The notes below the pieces were generated by a model that was given only the letters and a program-made list of their open reading frames with translations, had not been told where the DNA came from and ran no database searches. A DNA stretch of 64,000 nucleotides from Paenibacillus periandrae. Lineage in GTDB: Bacteria; Bacillota; Bacilli; Paenibacillales; NBRC-103111. Position numbers and translations under genes: made by a program. Positions 8,906 through 17,051 of this stretch are shown here, piece after piece (the first letter of the stretch is position 1; each line of letters starts with the position of its first letter). The stretch lies in NCBI RefSeq assembly GCF_022458865.1, contig NZ_JAJNMU010000019.1, forward strand, positions 62,001 through 126,000, given 5' to 3'.

Positions 8906-10225
8906 ATGGCAAGAACAATGAAACTGGGTTTGTTTTGGGCAGCAGCTGGCCATCATATAGCAGGTTGGAGACATCCAAGTGCAGAAGCAAGTGCAAATGA
9001 AAATCTGAAATTTATTCAGAATATGGTGAAAAAAGCGGAATCAGGGAAATTTGATTTGTTCTTTTTAGGCGATGCTCTCGACAGTTCTGCAGTTGCCCCA
9101 CCTTCAGATATCGTTCGTTTTGAACCTTTAACTCTACTGACGGCTATATCAACGGTTACCCATCATATTGGACTTATAGCCACAGCATCAACCACATACA
9201 GTGAACCTTTTCATTTAGCACGAATATTCGCCTCACTTGACCACTTAAGCTCAGGCAGAGCAGGCTGGAATATTGTAACTACATCTGCCGCAAGGGCAGC
9301 ATTGAATTTTAGTCAGGACGTGCATTTGGCTCATCCTCAAAGATACGAGCGTGCCAAAGAATTTGTTGAAGTGGCAAAGGGATTGTGGGATAGCTGGGAA
9401 GAAGATACATTTATTCGGAATAAAGCGACGGGCCAATACTTAGATACAAGTAAGGTCCATGCACTGGAGCATAAGGGCAAATACTTTTCAGTACAAGGGC
9501 CGCTTAATGTCTCCAGATCTCCACAGGGCTATCCTGTTTTAATTCAAGCAGGTTCATCTGAAGATGGGCAATCCTTTGCTGCCGATATTGCAGAGATTAT
9601 TTTTACTGCACAGAATAATTTAGAGAGCGCGATTGAGTTTTATAAAAGCGTAAAAGAAAAAGTGCGATTGGCAGGACGTGATCCGGAAGCCGTAAAGGTA
9701 ATGCCGGGTGTTGTGCCTATTATTGGAAAGACAAGGGAAGAAGCATTAAGTAAGTACCAAAAGCTTCAGGACTTAATTCATATTGAACAAGCGCTTCGCA
9801 TCATTTCTGCTATTTTGGGAGTGGATGTGTCTACCTTCCCATTAGATGAGCTGCTCCCCGAATTTCCTGAGACGAATGGCTTAAAGAGTCGAGCACAATT
9901 AGTCCTTAATCTGGCCAGAACAAAACAGCTAACCGTTCGTGAGCTTGCTTTAGAGGTTGCCGGATCGAAAGGGCATCACATCATGATTGGGAGTGCAGAA
10001 GAAATAGCGGATCGACTGGAGGAATGGTTTGTTCAGGGTGGCGCAGATGGCTTTAACATTATGCCGCCTTATTTTCCGGGAGGAATAGATGACTTTGTTG
10101 ATTTAGTCGTACCGATACTTCAAAGTCGAGGATTGTTCCGCACCGAATACGAGGGTCATACATTACGCGAAAATTTAGGGCTTGCAAGACCTGTGAATCA
10201 GTTTCTCGGAAAGCAGCATGCATAA
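8906..10225 (+). CDS. FMN-dependent monooxygenase, NtaA/SnaA/DszA family (second copy)
   Basis: A 439-residue LLM-class flavin monooxygenase, paralogous to the one at 6022-7347 with the same blocks in the same order (FFLGDALDSSA, TASTTYSEPF, HLSSGRAGWNIVTTSA, EFVEVAKGLWDSWEEDTF, IQAGSSEDGQ). The two copies diverge most in the substrate-proximal middle region, which suggests different substrates or successive oxidation steps. GGAGG lies 8 nt before the ATG. No flavin reductase is encoded in the operon, so FMNH2 must come from elsewhere in the genome. Confidence 0.85.
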   Translation: MARTMKLGLFWAAAGHHIAGWRHPSAEASANENLKFIQNMVKKAESGKFDLFFLGDALDSSAVAPPSDIVRFEPLTLLTAISTVTHHIGLIATASTTYSEPFHLARIFASLDHLSSGRAGWNIVTTSAARAALNFSQDVHLAHPQRYERAKEFVEVAKGLWDSWEEDTFIRNKATGQYLDTSKVHALEHKGKYFSVQGPLNVSRSPQGYPVLIQAGSSEDGQSFAADIAEIIFTAQNNLESAIEFYKSVKEKVRLAGRDPEAVKVMPGVVPIIGKTREEALSKYQKLQDLIHIEQALRIISAILGVDVSTFPLDELLPEFPETNGLKSRAQLVLNLARTKQLTVRELALEVAGSKGHHIMIGSAEEIADRLEEWFVQGGADGFNIMPPYFPGGIDDFVDLVVPILQSRGLFRTEYEGHTLRENLGLARPVNQFLGKQHA

Positions 10226-10247
10226 GCATTCGTAGAGGAGTGTTGGA

Positions 10248-11096
10248 ATGAAATTAGCAAGTTACAAGTATAAAGATACGCAATCTTATGGAGTCATTAC
10301 GGAAAATGGGGTCATTGATTTAAAAAAGCGTTTCAACAATCAATTTCACGATTTAAAGTCCTTTATTGCCAATCATGATCTTCAAAAGCTGGAGTCTGAT
10401 CTTACATACAATGAAATAGATTACGCACTCTCCAATATTACTTATTTGCCGGTCATTGTGAATCCCGATAAAATTATTTGCATCGGTCTCAATTATGATG
10501 AACACCGTATTGAAGCTAACCGTGCAGTAGCCGCTCAACCGACCATTTTTTTCAGATTTGCTAATTCCCAGATTGGTCATCTGGAAGATATGATCATTCC
10601 CAATGAATCTGCTAAACTTGATTATGAAGGAGAAATTGCTGTCATTATTGGCCGTTCGGGAAGAAGAATTGCTGAGGAGCACGCATATGAGTACGTGGCT
10701 GGATATTCTTGCTATAACGATGGATCCGTCAGAGACTGGCAGCAGCATACACATCAATGGGGCCCAGGGAAAAACTTCGTTGGTACAGGCGCTTTCGGTC
10801 CGTGGATGGTAACTCGCGGGGAGATTGGCGATGGCCAGGAATTAACGTTGGAAACTCGTTTAAATGGTGAAGTGATGCAGCATGCAACGACGGAGATGCT
10901 GTTGTTTTCGATTCCAGAGCTAATCAGCTATGTGTCTACCTTTACCCAATTGGAGCCTGGAGATGTCATTGTTACGGGAACTCCGGGAGGTGTAGGCTCC
11001 AAAAGAAATCCCGCTGTGTATATGAAACAGGGCGATGTTGTTGAAGTCGAGGTTAGTCAAATTGGCAAGCTGATTAATAAGGTAAGTAAGGAATAG
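10248..11096 (+). CDS. Fumarylacetoacetate hydrolase (FAH) family protein
   Basis: A 282-residue member of the FAH/FAHD1 superfamily, Mg-dependent enzymes that hydrolyse or decarboxylate acylpyruvates and oxo-acids. The metal-site signature is visible (KLDYEGEIAVIIG with the paired Glu residues, then a downstream Asp in CYNDGSVRDWQ), along with GPWMVTRGEI and ELEPGDVIVTGTPGGVG-like text (LEPGDVIVTGTPGGVG). Family members include acylpyruvases and oxaloacetate decarboxylase. As last gene of the operon, 22 nt after the second monooxygenase, it plausibly processes the carbon skeleton released by flavin-dependent cleavage. The exact substrate is unknown. Confidence 0.82.
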   Translation: MKLASYKYKDTQSYGVITENGVIDLKKRFNNQFHDLKSFIANHDLQKLESDLTYNEIDYALSNITYLPVIVNPDKIICIGLNYDEHRIEANRAVAAQPTIFFRFANSQIGHLEDMIIPNESAKLDYEGEIAVIIGRSGRRIAEEHAYEYVAGYSCYNDGSVRDWQQHTHQWGPGKNFVGTGAFGPWMVTRGEIGDGQELTLETRLNGEVMQHATTEMLLFSIPELISYVSTFTQLEPGDVIVTGTPGGVGSKRNPAVYMKQGDVVEVEVSQIGKLINKVSKE

Positions 11097-11116
11097 TAAG
11101 CTCTAATGTAAGGAAT

Positions 11117-11155
11117 TAGCGGATTTTGCTCTACTGTGGGTAATCCGTTTTGTTG
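11117..11155 (+). terminator. Possible weak terminator after the FAH gene
   Basis: GCGGATT pairs with AATCCGT across a long loop and is followed by TTTTG. The short stem and large loop make this only a tentative operon end. Confidence 0.3.
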
Positions 11156-11261
11156 ATGTATGAAGAATAGAATTCGTAGCCTTTGTGGATGAATTTTTTG
11201 CTTTTCTGTTTTTTTACATTAAAATGGATAGTGAAACCATGAATTCATAGGAGGAACCTCA

Positions 11262-12494
11262 ATGCTGGAATTCCAACAACAGCTAAGCAGCTATGCCGAG
11301 CTCGTCGTCAAGATCGGTGTGAATATTCAAAAGGGACAAACGCTCGTTATTAACGGTACAATTGAGGCAGCCGAGTTGATTCGAATTATCGCAAAAAAGG
11401 CTTATGAAGCAGGAGCCCACACGGTTAAGGTTAATTGGACCGATGATACGCTATCCCGTCTACGATACGAATTGGCGGCAGACGAATCGTTTTTGGAAGA
11501 ACCCAAATGGTATGCCGGCGAAATGCTGGAGCTTGTTGAGAAAGGTGCCGCGGTGATCAGTGTCGTATCGTCGGACCCTGACCTGCTCAAAGGAATATCT
11601 CAGGAACGTATTGTCAATCATCAAAAAACATACGGCAAAGCGATGGCGAAGTATCGGCAGTACTTGCAATCCGATAAATTCAGCTGGTGTGTCATTGCGG
11701 CTCCTTCGAAAAACTGGGCAGCTAAGGTATTTCCTGAACTGCCAGAGCATGAGCAGGTAGCTAAGCTATGGGAAGCGATTTTCAAAACCGTACGTGTTGA
11801 TCGGGAGAATCCGGTCAAGGCGTGGGAAGAGCATGTGAGTAAATTGAACCAAAAATCGGACTATCTCAATGCTAAAAAGTACAAAAAACTGCACTATCTG
11901 GCCCCGGGAACGGATCTGACCATTGAACTGCCAGAGGGTCACATCTGGGTTGCTGCTGACAGCATCGACGAGCGCGGGAATGCATTTGTGGCCAATATGC
12001 CAACAGAGGAAGTATTTACTGCACCTTACGCTGGCGGGGTTAACGGCAAGGTGTCCAGTACAAAGCCTCTAAGCTATGGCGGTCAGCTCATTGATGGATT
12101 TACTATTACCTTTGAGAATGGGCGCATTATTGATTGTACCGCTTCTCAGGGTGAAGACACATTGAAGGACTTGATTAATATGGATGAAGGATCGCATTAT
12201 TTGGGCGAGGTTGCCCTGGTTCCCCATGCTTCTCCCATATCGGAGTCGAATATCCTTTATTTCAATACACTTTTTGACGAAAATGCCTCCAATCACTTGG
12301 CCATTGGCAGTGCTTATGCCTTTTGTCTCAAGGATGGCAAAAAGATGTCGCAGGATGAGCTGAAAGCTCAAGGACTTAACACCAGCATTACCCATGTGGA
12401 CTTTATGATCGGTTCCGCCGAGATGGACATTTATGGTGTAACAGCTGAAGGCAGCAGAGAGCCTGTATTTCAAAAGGGGAATTGGGCATTCTGA
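11262..12494 (+). CDS. Aminopeptidase of peptidase family M29 (AmpS/PepS type)
   Basis: A 410-residue cytoplasmic metallo-aminopeptidase that removes N-terminal residues from peptides. M29 features are visible: the N-terminal half beginning with YAELVVKIGVNIQKGQ, and the C-terminal catalytic half with metal-ligand segments GEVALVPHASPIS, FDENASNHLAIG and HVDFMIGS, which carry the Glu/His/His-x-Asp ligands. Length is normal for the family (about 410). GGAGG is 8 nt upstream of the ATG. It is monocistronic with its own downstream terminator. Confidence 0.9.
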   Translation: MLEFQQQLSSYAELVVKIGVNIQKGQTLVINGTIEAAELIRIIAKKAYEAGAHTVKVNWTDDTLSRLRYELAADESFLEEPKWYAGEMLELVEKGAAVISVVSSDPDLLKGISQERIVNHQKTYGKAMAKYRQYLQSDKFSWCVIAAPSKNWAAKVFPELPEHEQVAKLWEAIFKTVRVDRENPVKAWEEHVSKLNQKSDYLNAKKYKKLHYLAPGTDLTIELPEGHIWVAADSIDERGNAFVANMPTEEVFTAPYAGGVNGKVSSTKPLSYGGQLIDGFTITFENGRIIDCTASQGEDTLKDLINMDEGSHYLGEVALVPHASPISESNILYFNTLFDENASNHLAIGSAYAFCLKDGKKMSQDELKAQGLNTSITHVDFMIGSAEMDIYGVTAEGSREPVFQKGNWAF

Positions 12495-12550
12495 TACACA
12501 TTTGACAAGTAAAATCCTGATCAATTCAGGGTCAATAGGATCCAAAATGC

Positions 12551-12579
12551 AGCGCAGCCATAAAGGTTGTGCTTTTTTT
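12551..12579 (+). terminator. Terminator after the M29 aminopeptidase gene
   Basis: Stem GCGCAGCC / GGTTGTGC (two G-T pairs) with an ATAAA loop, followed by a run of seven T. Confidence 0.7.
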
Positions 12580-12648
12580 AATGTTGCTTGCAAAATTGGG
12601 CATCCTATCATTAGGACTGACAATCAACCTTAAGAGGAGAATTTGACA

Positions 12649-12831
12649 ATGGAAAATAAGAAGCATAAAAATAACTACGTAGGCACTACGAATACACAAG
12701 TAGACAACCAGGATATGGCTTTTGTGAATGACACCTTGGAAAATGCCAAAAGCGCAACTTCGATAAATTTAATGAAGGATGATCTTAATGAGGGTAAGGA
12801 AGACAAACCACTGAATTTAAATGATATCTAG
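12649..12831 (+). CDS. Small hydrophilic protein of unknown function (60 aa)
   Basis: A 60-residue, highly charged and Asn/Asp/Lys-rich polypeptide (MENKKHKNNYVGTTN at the N-terminus, PLNLNDI at the end) without signal peptide or membrane segment. The ATG has a good AAGAGGAGA site 8 nt upstream; an in-frame TTG two codons earlier is too close to that site. The gene lies between a terminator and the CAP lipoprotein gene. The composition resembles the small spore-associated or intrinsically disordered proteins common in this group, but I do not recognise a family. Confidence 0.6.
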   Translation: MENKKHKNNYVGTTNTQVDNQDMAFVNDTLENAKSATSINLMKDDLNEGKEDKPLNLNDI

Positions 12832-12967
12832 AATGGATTGAATTATTCGTTATTGATTAGGAATTACCAGCATTAACGCGACTCTCCATTGGGTATGTTA
12901 AGCAGGTAACGAGTGATATTACAAATGTGCTGTCACCGTTACCACCTAACATATGGAGGGGACATTA

Positions 12968-13747
12968 TTGAAAACATTTTTTATAATAGCTACTATTATA
13001 TTGGCAGCAGGCTGCGCGAAGAATGACGGCATGACACGTATACAGCAGACCACCCCTAAAGAAGCCATTACACATGCATCATCCATATCTACAACGGAAG
13101 CCCAGCATTCCACGATTACCGTGAAGCAGGACCCATTTACACTTCCCCAATGGCTTGCAGGCGGACAAGTACCAGGAACAGGAACAAACCCGGTAACAAA
13201 TCCAGGTACAAGCCCAACGACAAATCCGGGGACTAGCCCAGTAACGAATCCAGAAGCAAACCTAAGGACAAATCCGATAACAAATCCGATAACGAACCCA
13301 GGAGCAAGTCCAACAACAAACCCAGGGACGAACCCAATCACAAATCCTGGAGCAAACCCAGCAGATAAAACACCGGCATCAAGCCCGTATGAGCAGCAAG
13401 TATTGCAGCTAGTAAATAAGCAAAGAACAGATGCGGGACTCGGTGCACTTATGATGGACAACAAGCTGTCTCAAATGGCTCTCGCCAAAGCACAAGATAT
13501 GTACAACAATAATTACTTCGATCATAATTCTCCAACATACGGATCACCGTTTCAGATGATGGATAAGTTCCAGATCTCTTACAACACTGCAGGTGAAAAT
13601 ATCGCCAAGGGCCAAACCAGCCCCGAGCAAGTTATGAATGAGTGGATGAACAGCCCAGGCCATCGAGCTAATATTTTGAATAATACGTATACGAAAATTG
13701 GTGTTGGTTATTACAATGGGGAATGGGTTCAGGAATTTATTTCATAG
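12968..13747 (+). CDS. CAP/SCP-domain lipoprotein (YkwD-like) with Asn-Pro repeat linker
   Basis: A 259-residue lipoprotein. A short signal ends in the lipobox LAAGC; then come about 40 residues, a low-complexity linker of NPGT/NPIT-type repeats (encoded by about 13181-13365), and a C-terminal CAP domain of about 120 residues (YEQQVLQLVNKQRTDAGL, FDHNSPTYGSPFQMM, GENIAKGQTSPEQVMNEWMNSPGHRANIL, here quoted in pieces; ends YNGEWVQEFIS). CAP proteins of this type are secreted and abundant in spore formers; their biochemical role is mostly unknown. The start is TTG at 12968, 6 nt after GGAGGGG; the in-frame ATG at 12953 overlaps that site. Confidence 0.82.
   Translation: MKTFFIIATIILAAGCAKNDGMTRIQQTTPKEAITHASSISTTEAQHSTITVKQDPFTLPQWLAGGQVPGTGTNPVTNPGTSPTTNPGTSPVTNPEANLRTNPITNPITNPGASPTTNPGTNPITNPGANPADKTPASSPYEQQVLQLVNKQRTDAGLGALMMDNKLSQMALAKAQDMYNNNYFDHNSPTYGSPFQMMDKFQISYNTAGENIAKGQTSPEQVMNEWMNSPGHRANILNNTYTKIGVGYYNGEWVQEFIS
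13181..13365 (+). repeat. Degenerate tandem repeat encoding the Asn-Pro linker
   Basis: About 12-nt and 24-nt direct repeats (AAYCCAGGNACNAGYCCAAC-like) give the protein pattern NP-G-T/A-S/N-P-x-T. Copies vary at third positions. This region is prone to slippage, so linker length probably varies between strains. Confidence 0.75.
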
Positions 13748-13771
13748 ATGAAGTTTACACATGGTAGATAT

Positions 13772-13795
13772 AAAAGCCGCTGATAGGCGGTTTTT
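13772..13795 (+). terminator. Terminator after the CAP lipoprotein gene
   Basis: AAAGCCGC / GCGGTTT stem with one bulged G, a TGATAG loop, then TTTTTG. Confidence 0.6.
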
Positions 13796-13823
13796 GTGCA
13801 GAATTTATATGTTTTTGGGTTTT

Positions 13824-13844
13824 GGGGTAAGCGAAGCTTACCCC
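13824..13844. repeat. Perfect hairpin next to the IS91-type remnant
   Basis: 9-bp perfect stem GGGGTAAGC / GCTTACCCC with a GAA loop, immediately upstream of the transposase fragment. IS91-type elements carry subterminal hairpins, so this may be one end of the element. Assignment is inference. Confidence 0.5.
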
Positions 13845-13845
13845 T

Positions 13846-14220
13846 TATTTAAATTTTTGGTAAAATGCAGAAATGGACTCGAACATATTAAAACAAATCT
13901 TTTCGATAGACATCAACACTGGGATGCGTTTGTGCAAAAGCATAGTGAACATATCCGGCCCAATGTCCTCAAAGAGGTACAAAAATTCCGTGGTTGTGGG
14001 GATCCTAGAAATGGATTCAAAATTCTAGTCTGCGAAGGTTGCCACGATATAAAGAGAGTGCCGTATCGCTGCAAAGGACGCTTCTGTACAACCTGCTCCT
14101 GTGGCGAAACGGAAGAATGGAGCCGAGTATTAATGGAAGATGTCTTCCAAGTCAATCATCGTCATGTGGTGTTTACCATTGATGAAGGGCTTTGGAGTGT
14201 CTTTTTGTTTTGCGATGGAA
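13846..14220 (+). pseudogene. IS91-family transposase remnant (N-terminal zinc-binding part only)
   Basis: The open frame matches the N-terminal region of IS91/IS801-type Y2 transposases: NLFDRHQHWDAFVQKHS, HIRPNVLKEVQKF, a zinc-ribbon set of cysteines (CGDPRNG, CEGC, YRCKGRFCTTCSC) and HRHVVFTIDEGLW. Full transposases are about 400 residues with two catalytic tyrosines; this frame stops shortly after VFTIDEGLWSVF, so the catalytic part is absent. The right boundary merges into the region just before the sigma-factor gene at 14267. It is a dead fragment and probably marks an old insertion or deletion. Confidence 0.8.
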
Positions 14221-14266
14221 TGAACCTTTTGAGCTGCTCGAGACTCTTAGTAATAGAGGTGAAGAC

Positions 14267-14812
14267 ATGGATGTAGTTAATGCAGTTAAGAAAGCCAAAA
14301 AGGGGGACAAGGAAGCCTTACTTCAATTGATATTAGCAGAAAAAGAAGCGTATTATCGGCTAGCTTATTCCTACATGAAGAATGAAGCGGATGCTATGGA
14401 TGTCTTGGAGGAAATGATCGTAAGGCTATATGAGCGAATCGGCCAATTGAAGAAAGAAGAGTCCTTTTACACCTGGAGTAAGACCATCCTGGTCAATCAA
14501 TGCAAACGCTCGTTGAAAAGAAAAAATAAGGTAATCCCACTAGGAGACCCAGATGTGAATAAGGGGCACATCAGCTCTACCGGAATATCCGATTACCGCC
14601 AAGTGGAAGAGCAGATGGATCTGCAAGCGCTACTGACCCATCTAAACGCTGACCAACGCGAAGCCATTCAACTCAAATATTATCATGATCTGGATTATGG
14701 TTCGATTGCTGCGATGACCCGCGTTTCGACGGGAACGGTCAAATCAAGAATTTATCAAGGGCTTCAGAAACTGAGAGCGTTATACGGGAGGAATTCAGGT
14801 GAACAACATTGA
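14267..14812 (+). CDS. ECF-type RNA polymerase sigma factor
   Basis: A 181-residue sigma-70 family ECF factor. Region 2 (EAYYRLAYSYMKNEADAMDV; LYERIGQLKKEESFYTW) and region 4 (LNADQREAIQLKYYHDLDYG; VSTGTVKSRIYQGLQKLRAL) are both intact. The start is ATG at 14267 with an AGAGGTGA site 5 nt upstream; a longer in-frame form would run into the transposase remnant and lacks a binding site. The following membrane protein gene overlaps by 14 nt, the usual sigma/anti-sigma arrangement, so the factor is probably held inactive by that partner until an envelope signal arrives. Confidence 0.88.
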   Translation: MDVVNAVKKAKKGDKEALLQLILAEKEAYYRLAYSYMKNEADAMDVLEEMIVRLYERIGQLKKEESFYTWSKTILVNQCKRSLKRKNKVIPLGDPDVNKGHISSTGISDYRQVEEQMDLQALLTHLNADQREAIQLKYYHDLDYGSIAAMTRVSTGTVKSRIYQGLQKLRALYGRNSGEQH

Positions 14813-15758
14813 AGATCGGTTGTTGGAAGAGAAAGTGCGGTTAAGTGAACTATCCGCCCCAGAAGAGTTGGAAGCAAGATTAAGAAAGGCGTTAAACACC
14901 GCAGTCCCCAGAAGAAATGCGAAATGGAATGTAAAAAGAAGTTGGACAAGCGCGGCAGTTGTCCTTGCGGTTATGCTGTTCGCGGGTAATCAATACCATG
15001 CGTTAGCCTATTACGGCAAAATGCTGCTCGGCTTTGAAGAAGCCGTATACGACACTCTTAGTGAACTAGACAATCAGGGGAAGGGGCAGGCTCTTAACGA
15101 GCGGTTCCAACTTGAGGACGGTACTATGCTTACCATCAACGGCCTTATGTCGGATGAAAATCAGTTTATCTTGTACTATACCTTGAGCAACCCGAATGGG
15201 CTTCGGAGTCGCGACGGTTTTGATCCTATTGGGATTAGAGGTTTTCAAACGGATTCCCAGAATATACTAGGTGGAGCAACGTCTGGGCCAACCGGAGGGG
15301 TTACCAAGACCAAAGGATACGTGGCTTTCGATCCTGTCAGCCCGCTTGCCAAGAAATTAACGCTTTCGTATTGGTATAAGCTGCCGGAAAGCAATCAACT
15401 ACGAGAGGGGGAAATTACGTTCCCTTACCGGCCGGATGAAGCGATGCCTACCAAGATCAAACAATCCGTAAATGTTACCGTTAATGGCCAAACGATAACC
15501 ATCGGCACGATTACCGCAACTCCGACGATGACTTTGATTAAAGGCACACTTCAAGCGGAAAATGAACAACTGAATCAAACCGTTCTGAACGGAATGAATC
15601 TGATCGCCAATGAAGATTCGGTATCTTTATTCAGCAGCTCATGGCATCCCCAGACCGGAGCTTTTTCATTGGCGTATGATGCCCTCCCGGAAAATCTTCA
15701 ATCTTTGCAGCTTATCCTAAAGAAAACGGGTGATACGGTGCAGATACCGGTTAAATAA
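14799..15758 (+). CDS. Probable anti-sigma factor, DUF4179-type membrane protein
   Basis: A 319-residue single-pass membrane protein. The cytoplasmic N-terminus (about 48 residues, acidic/helical, LLEEKVRLSELSAPEELEAR in part) is followed by one TM helix (SAAVVLAVMLFAGN), then an extracellular domain resembling DUF4179 (YGKMLLGFEEAVYDTLSELD) and a beta-rich C-terminal domain. DUF4179 proteins are commonly encoded directly after ECF sigma genes. It starts at GTG 14799 behind GGGAGGA, overlapping the sigma gene by 14 nt. Its anti-sigma role is inferred from architecture and position. Confidence 0.78.
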   Translation: MNNIEDRLLEEKVRLSELSAPEELEARLRKALNTAVPRRNAKWNVKRSWTSAAVVLAVMLFAGNQYHALAYYGKMLLGFEEAVYDTLSELDNQGKGQALNERFQLEDGTMLTINGLMSDENQFILYYTLSNPNGLRSRDGFDPIGIRGFQTDSQNILGGATSGPTGGVTKTKGYVAFDPVSPLAKKLTLSYWYKLPESNQLREGEITFPYRPDEAMPTKIKQSVNVTVNGQTITIGTITATPTMTLIKGTLQAENEQLNQTVLNGMNLIANEDSVSLFSSSWHPQTGAFSLAYDALPENLQSLQLILKKTGDTVQIPVK

Positions 15759-15873
15759 AAAATTCTTCGACTTAGGAGTTAGCGTGAAATTAAGATAAAT
15801 TCAGGGAATGCAGCTACACTTTTTTTAATTTCTTTGGAGATGATTATTGACATATCCAGGGAGGATTCCATTC

Positions 15874-16842
15874 TTAATTCATAATAATAGCAGAAATCCC
15901 GAGCAGCACGAGCAAGCTCCCCATTATCGTACGAAGGTTAATGCCCTCTTGGTTTTTGAGCAGAAAATAACTGAGTGGTATGACCAGCAGCGGCTGGGAG
16001 TTGGTGATCAAAGTGGCGACCGAAATCGGAATGTAATGCATAGCTGCCATGTGCCCGATCTGTGCCGATATCGTCAATACCCCGCTCACAGCATATAGCC
16101 ATATACCCTTTCTGTCCGCGGCTCGCAGGTCGGATAGGAAGGTTCTTGTTGTTTTGTTCAGCAGCAACTGCAGCAGCAATCCGGTTAAAGCCCCAACAAA
16201 ACCTCCCAATACAGGCTCATTCCAATCGTGAATGGCCGTTCCTCTTGTAATGTTACCCAGTGCATATGATATCGAGCCCATCAAGGCTAACCAAACTCCA
16301 GGGTGAATGAGACTGCCCCAACGTTTTTTGACAGATTGCTCTGCATGTTGTATAGAGTCGGTTGAGGTGGCGTTAGCCCCTCCTGCTGATACTGCCTTAA
16401 CAGCCTGTCCTGCTTGGGCAGGCTTATAGCTTACGATAAATAACCCCAACAAAACGACGAACATCGCGGCCAGTTCCAGAGCGTGCAGCTGTTCATGCAG
16501 AAACAGCCACGATATGATCACGGTGAAGAGTGGATTACTGATCATAAATGTACTGGCTTTGGCTGGTCCCAATTTCGCAATCGAATCGAAGTACAGGTAA
16601 CGGCCAAGATAGGAGGCAAATAAGCCGGATAACATGAACATGAAAAAGCCCCATCCGTGAAACTCGATCGAATAACCGTTATAGACCCACTGTCCAAGAA
16701 AAATCAGACCGGCAAACAGCACATTCATCGAAATGGAAATCAAAAAACCGGTATTTAAATCAAGTCTGCCGCTGGCGACCTTGGTAATGATCACATTTAA
16801 GGAAAAGAGCAGCAGCGCGCCGATCGCAAGTAACTCACCCAT
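15874..16842 (-). CDS. EamA/DMT-family transporter
   Basis: A 322-residue integral membrane protein with about ten hydrophobic helices in two homologous EamA halves, separated by a charged loop (about residues 145-185, AVKAVSAGGANATSTDSIQH). The first half ends in ASTFMISNPLFTVIISWLFL and the second in VATLITNSQPLLVIPLSYFLL, the repeated EamA helix motif. Members export metabolites or amino acids by proton exchange; the substrate is not predictable. The start is ATG at 16842, 5 nt after GGGGGAT; a longer in-frame form adds 32 residues without a site. It is divergent from malate synthase. Confidence 0.85.
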   Translation of the reverse strand: MGELLAIGALLLFSLNVIITKVASGRLDLNTGFLISISMNVLFAGLIFLGQWVYNGYSIEFHGWGFFMFMLSGLFASYLGRYLYFDSIAKLGPAKASTFMISNPLFTVIISWLFLHEQLHALELAAMFVVLLGLFIVSYKPAQAGQAVKAVSAGGANATSTDSIQHAEQSVKKRWGSLIHPGVWLALMGSISYALGNITRGTAIHDWNEPVLGGFVGALTGLLLQLLLNKTTRTFLSDLRAADRKGIWLYAVSGVLTISAQIGHMAAMHYIPISVATLITNSQPLLVIPLSYFLLKNQEGINLRTIMGSLLVLLGISAIIMN

Positions 16843-16930
16843 ACAAATCCCCCAGCCATAAAAATTCATGTTCTCTGATTGTAACATAATGTTGAGCACC
16901 GTAGGATGAAGAAGATCAGATACTTTTAAA

Positions 16931-16960
16931 TTGACCATTGAAGTGATTTGGTGCTACAAT
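16931..16960 (+). promoter_or_regulatory. Predicted sigma-A promoter of malate synthase G
   Basis: TTGACC at 16931-16936, 18-bp spacer, TACAAT at 16955-16960, about 90 bp before the start codon. Confidence 0.55.
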
Positions 16961-16982
16961 GAGTTTATAATATTTCATGAAC

Positions 16983-17004
16983 GTAGTTCATTATAATGAA
17001 CTAC
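16983..17004. promoter_or_regulatory. Perfect 22-bp palindrome in the malate synthase leader
   Basis: Half-site GTAGTTCATTA followed directly by its exact complement. It lies about 20 bp downstream of the predicted transcription start, a location expected for a repressor operator. The cognate regulator is not identified. Confidence 0.6.
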
Positions 17005-17051
17005 AATGCAATACTGGTTTATCTACAAAAAAGCCCTTAGGAGGAATAACA

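Noticed and set aside
12946..13464. 172-residue minus-strand reading frame rich in GFV/GLVPGF repeats
   Set aside because: It is the antisense of the Asn-Pro repeat region of the CAP lipoprotein; the repeats keep the opposite frame open. The plus-strand gene has a lipobox, a CAP domain and a good ribosome binding site.
14192..14266. N-terminal extension of the sigma factor
   Set aside because: The extra 25 codons overlap the transposase remnant and have no binding site; ATG 14267 has AGAGGTGA at good distance and gives the normal family N-terminus.
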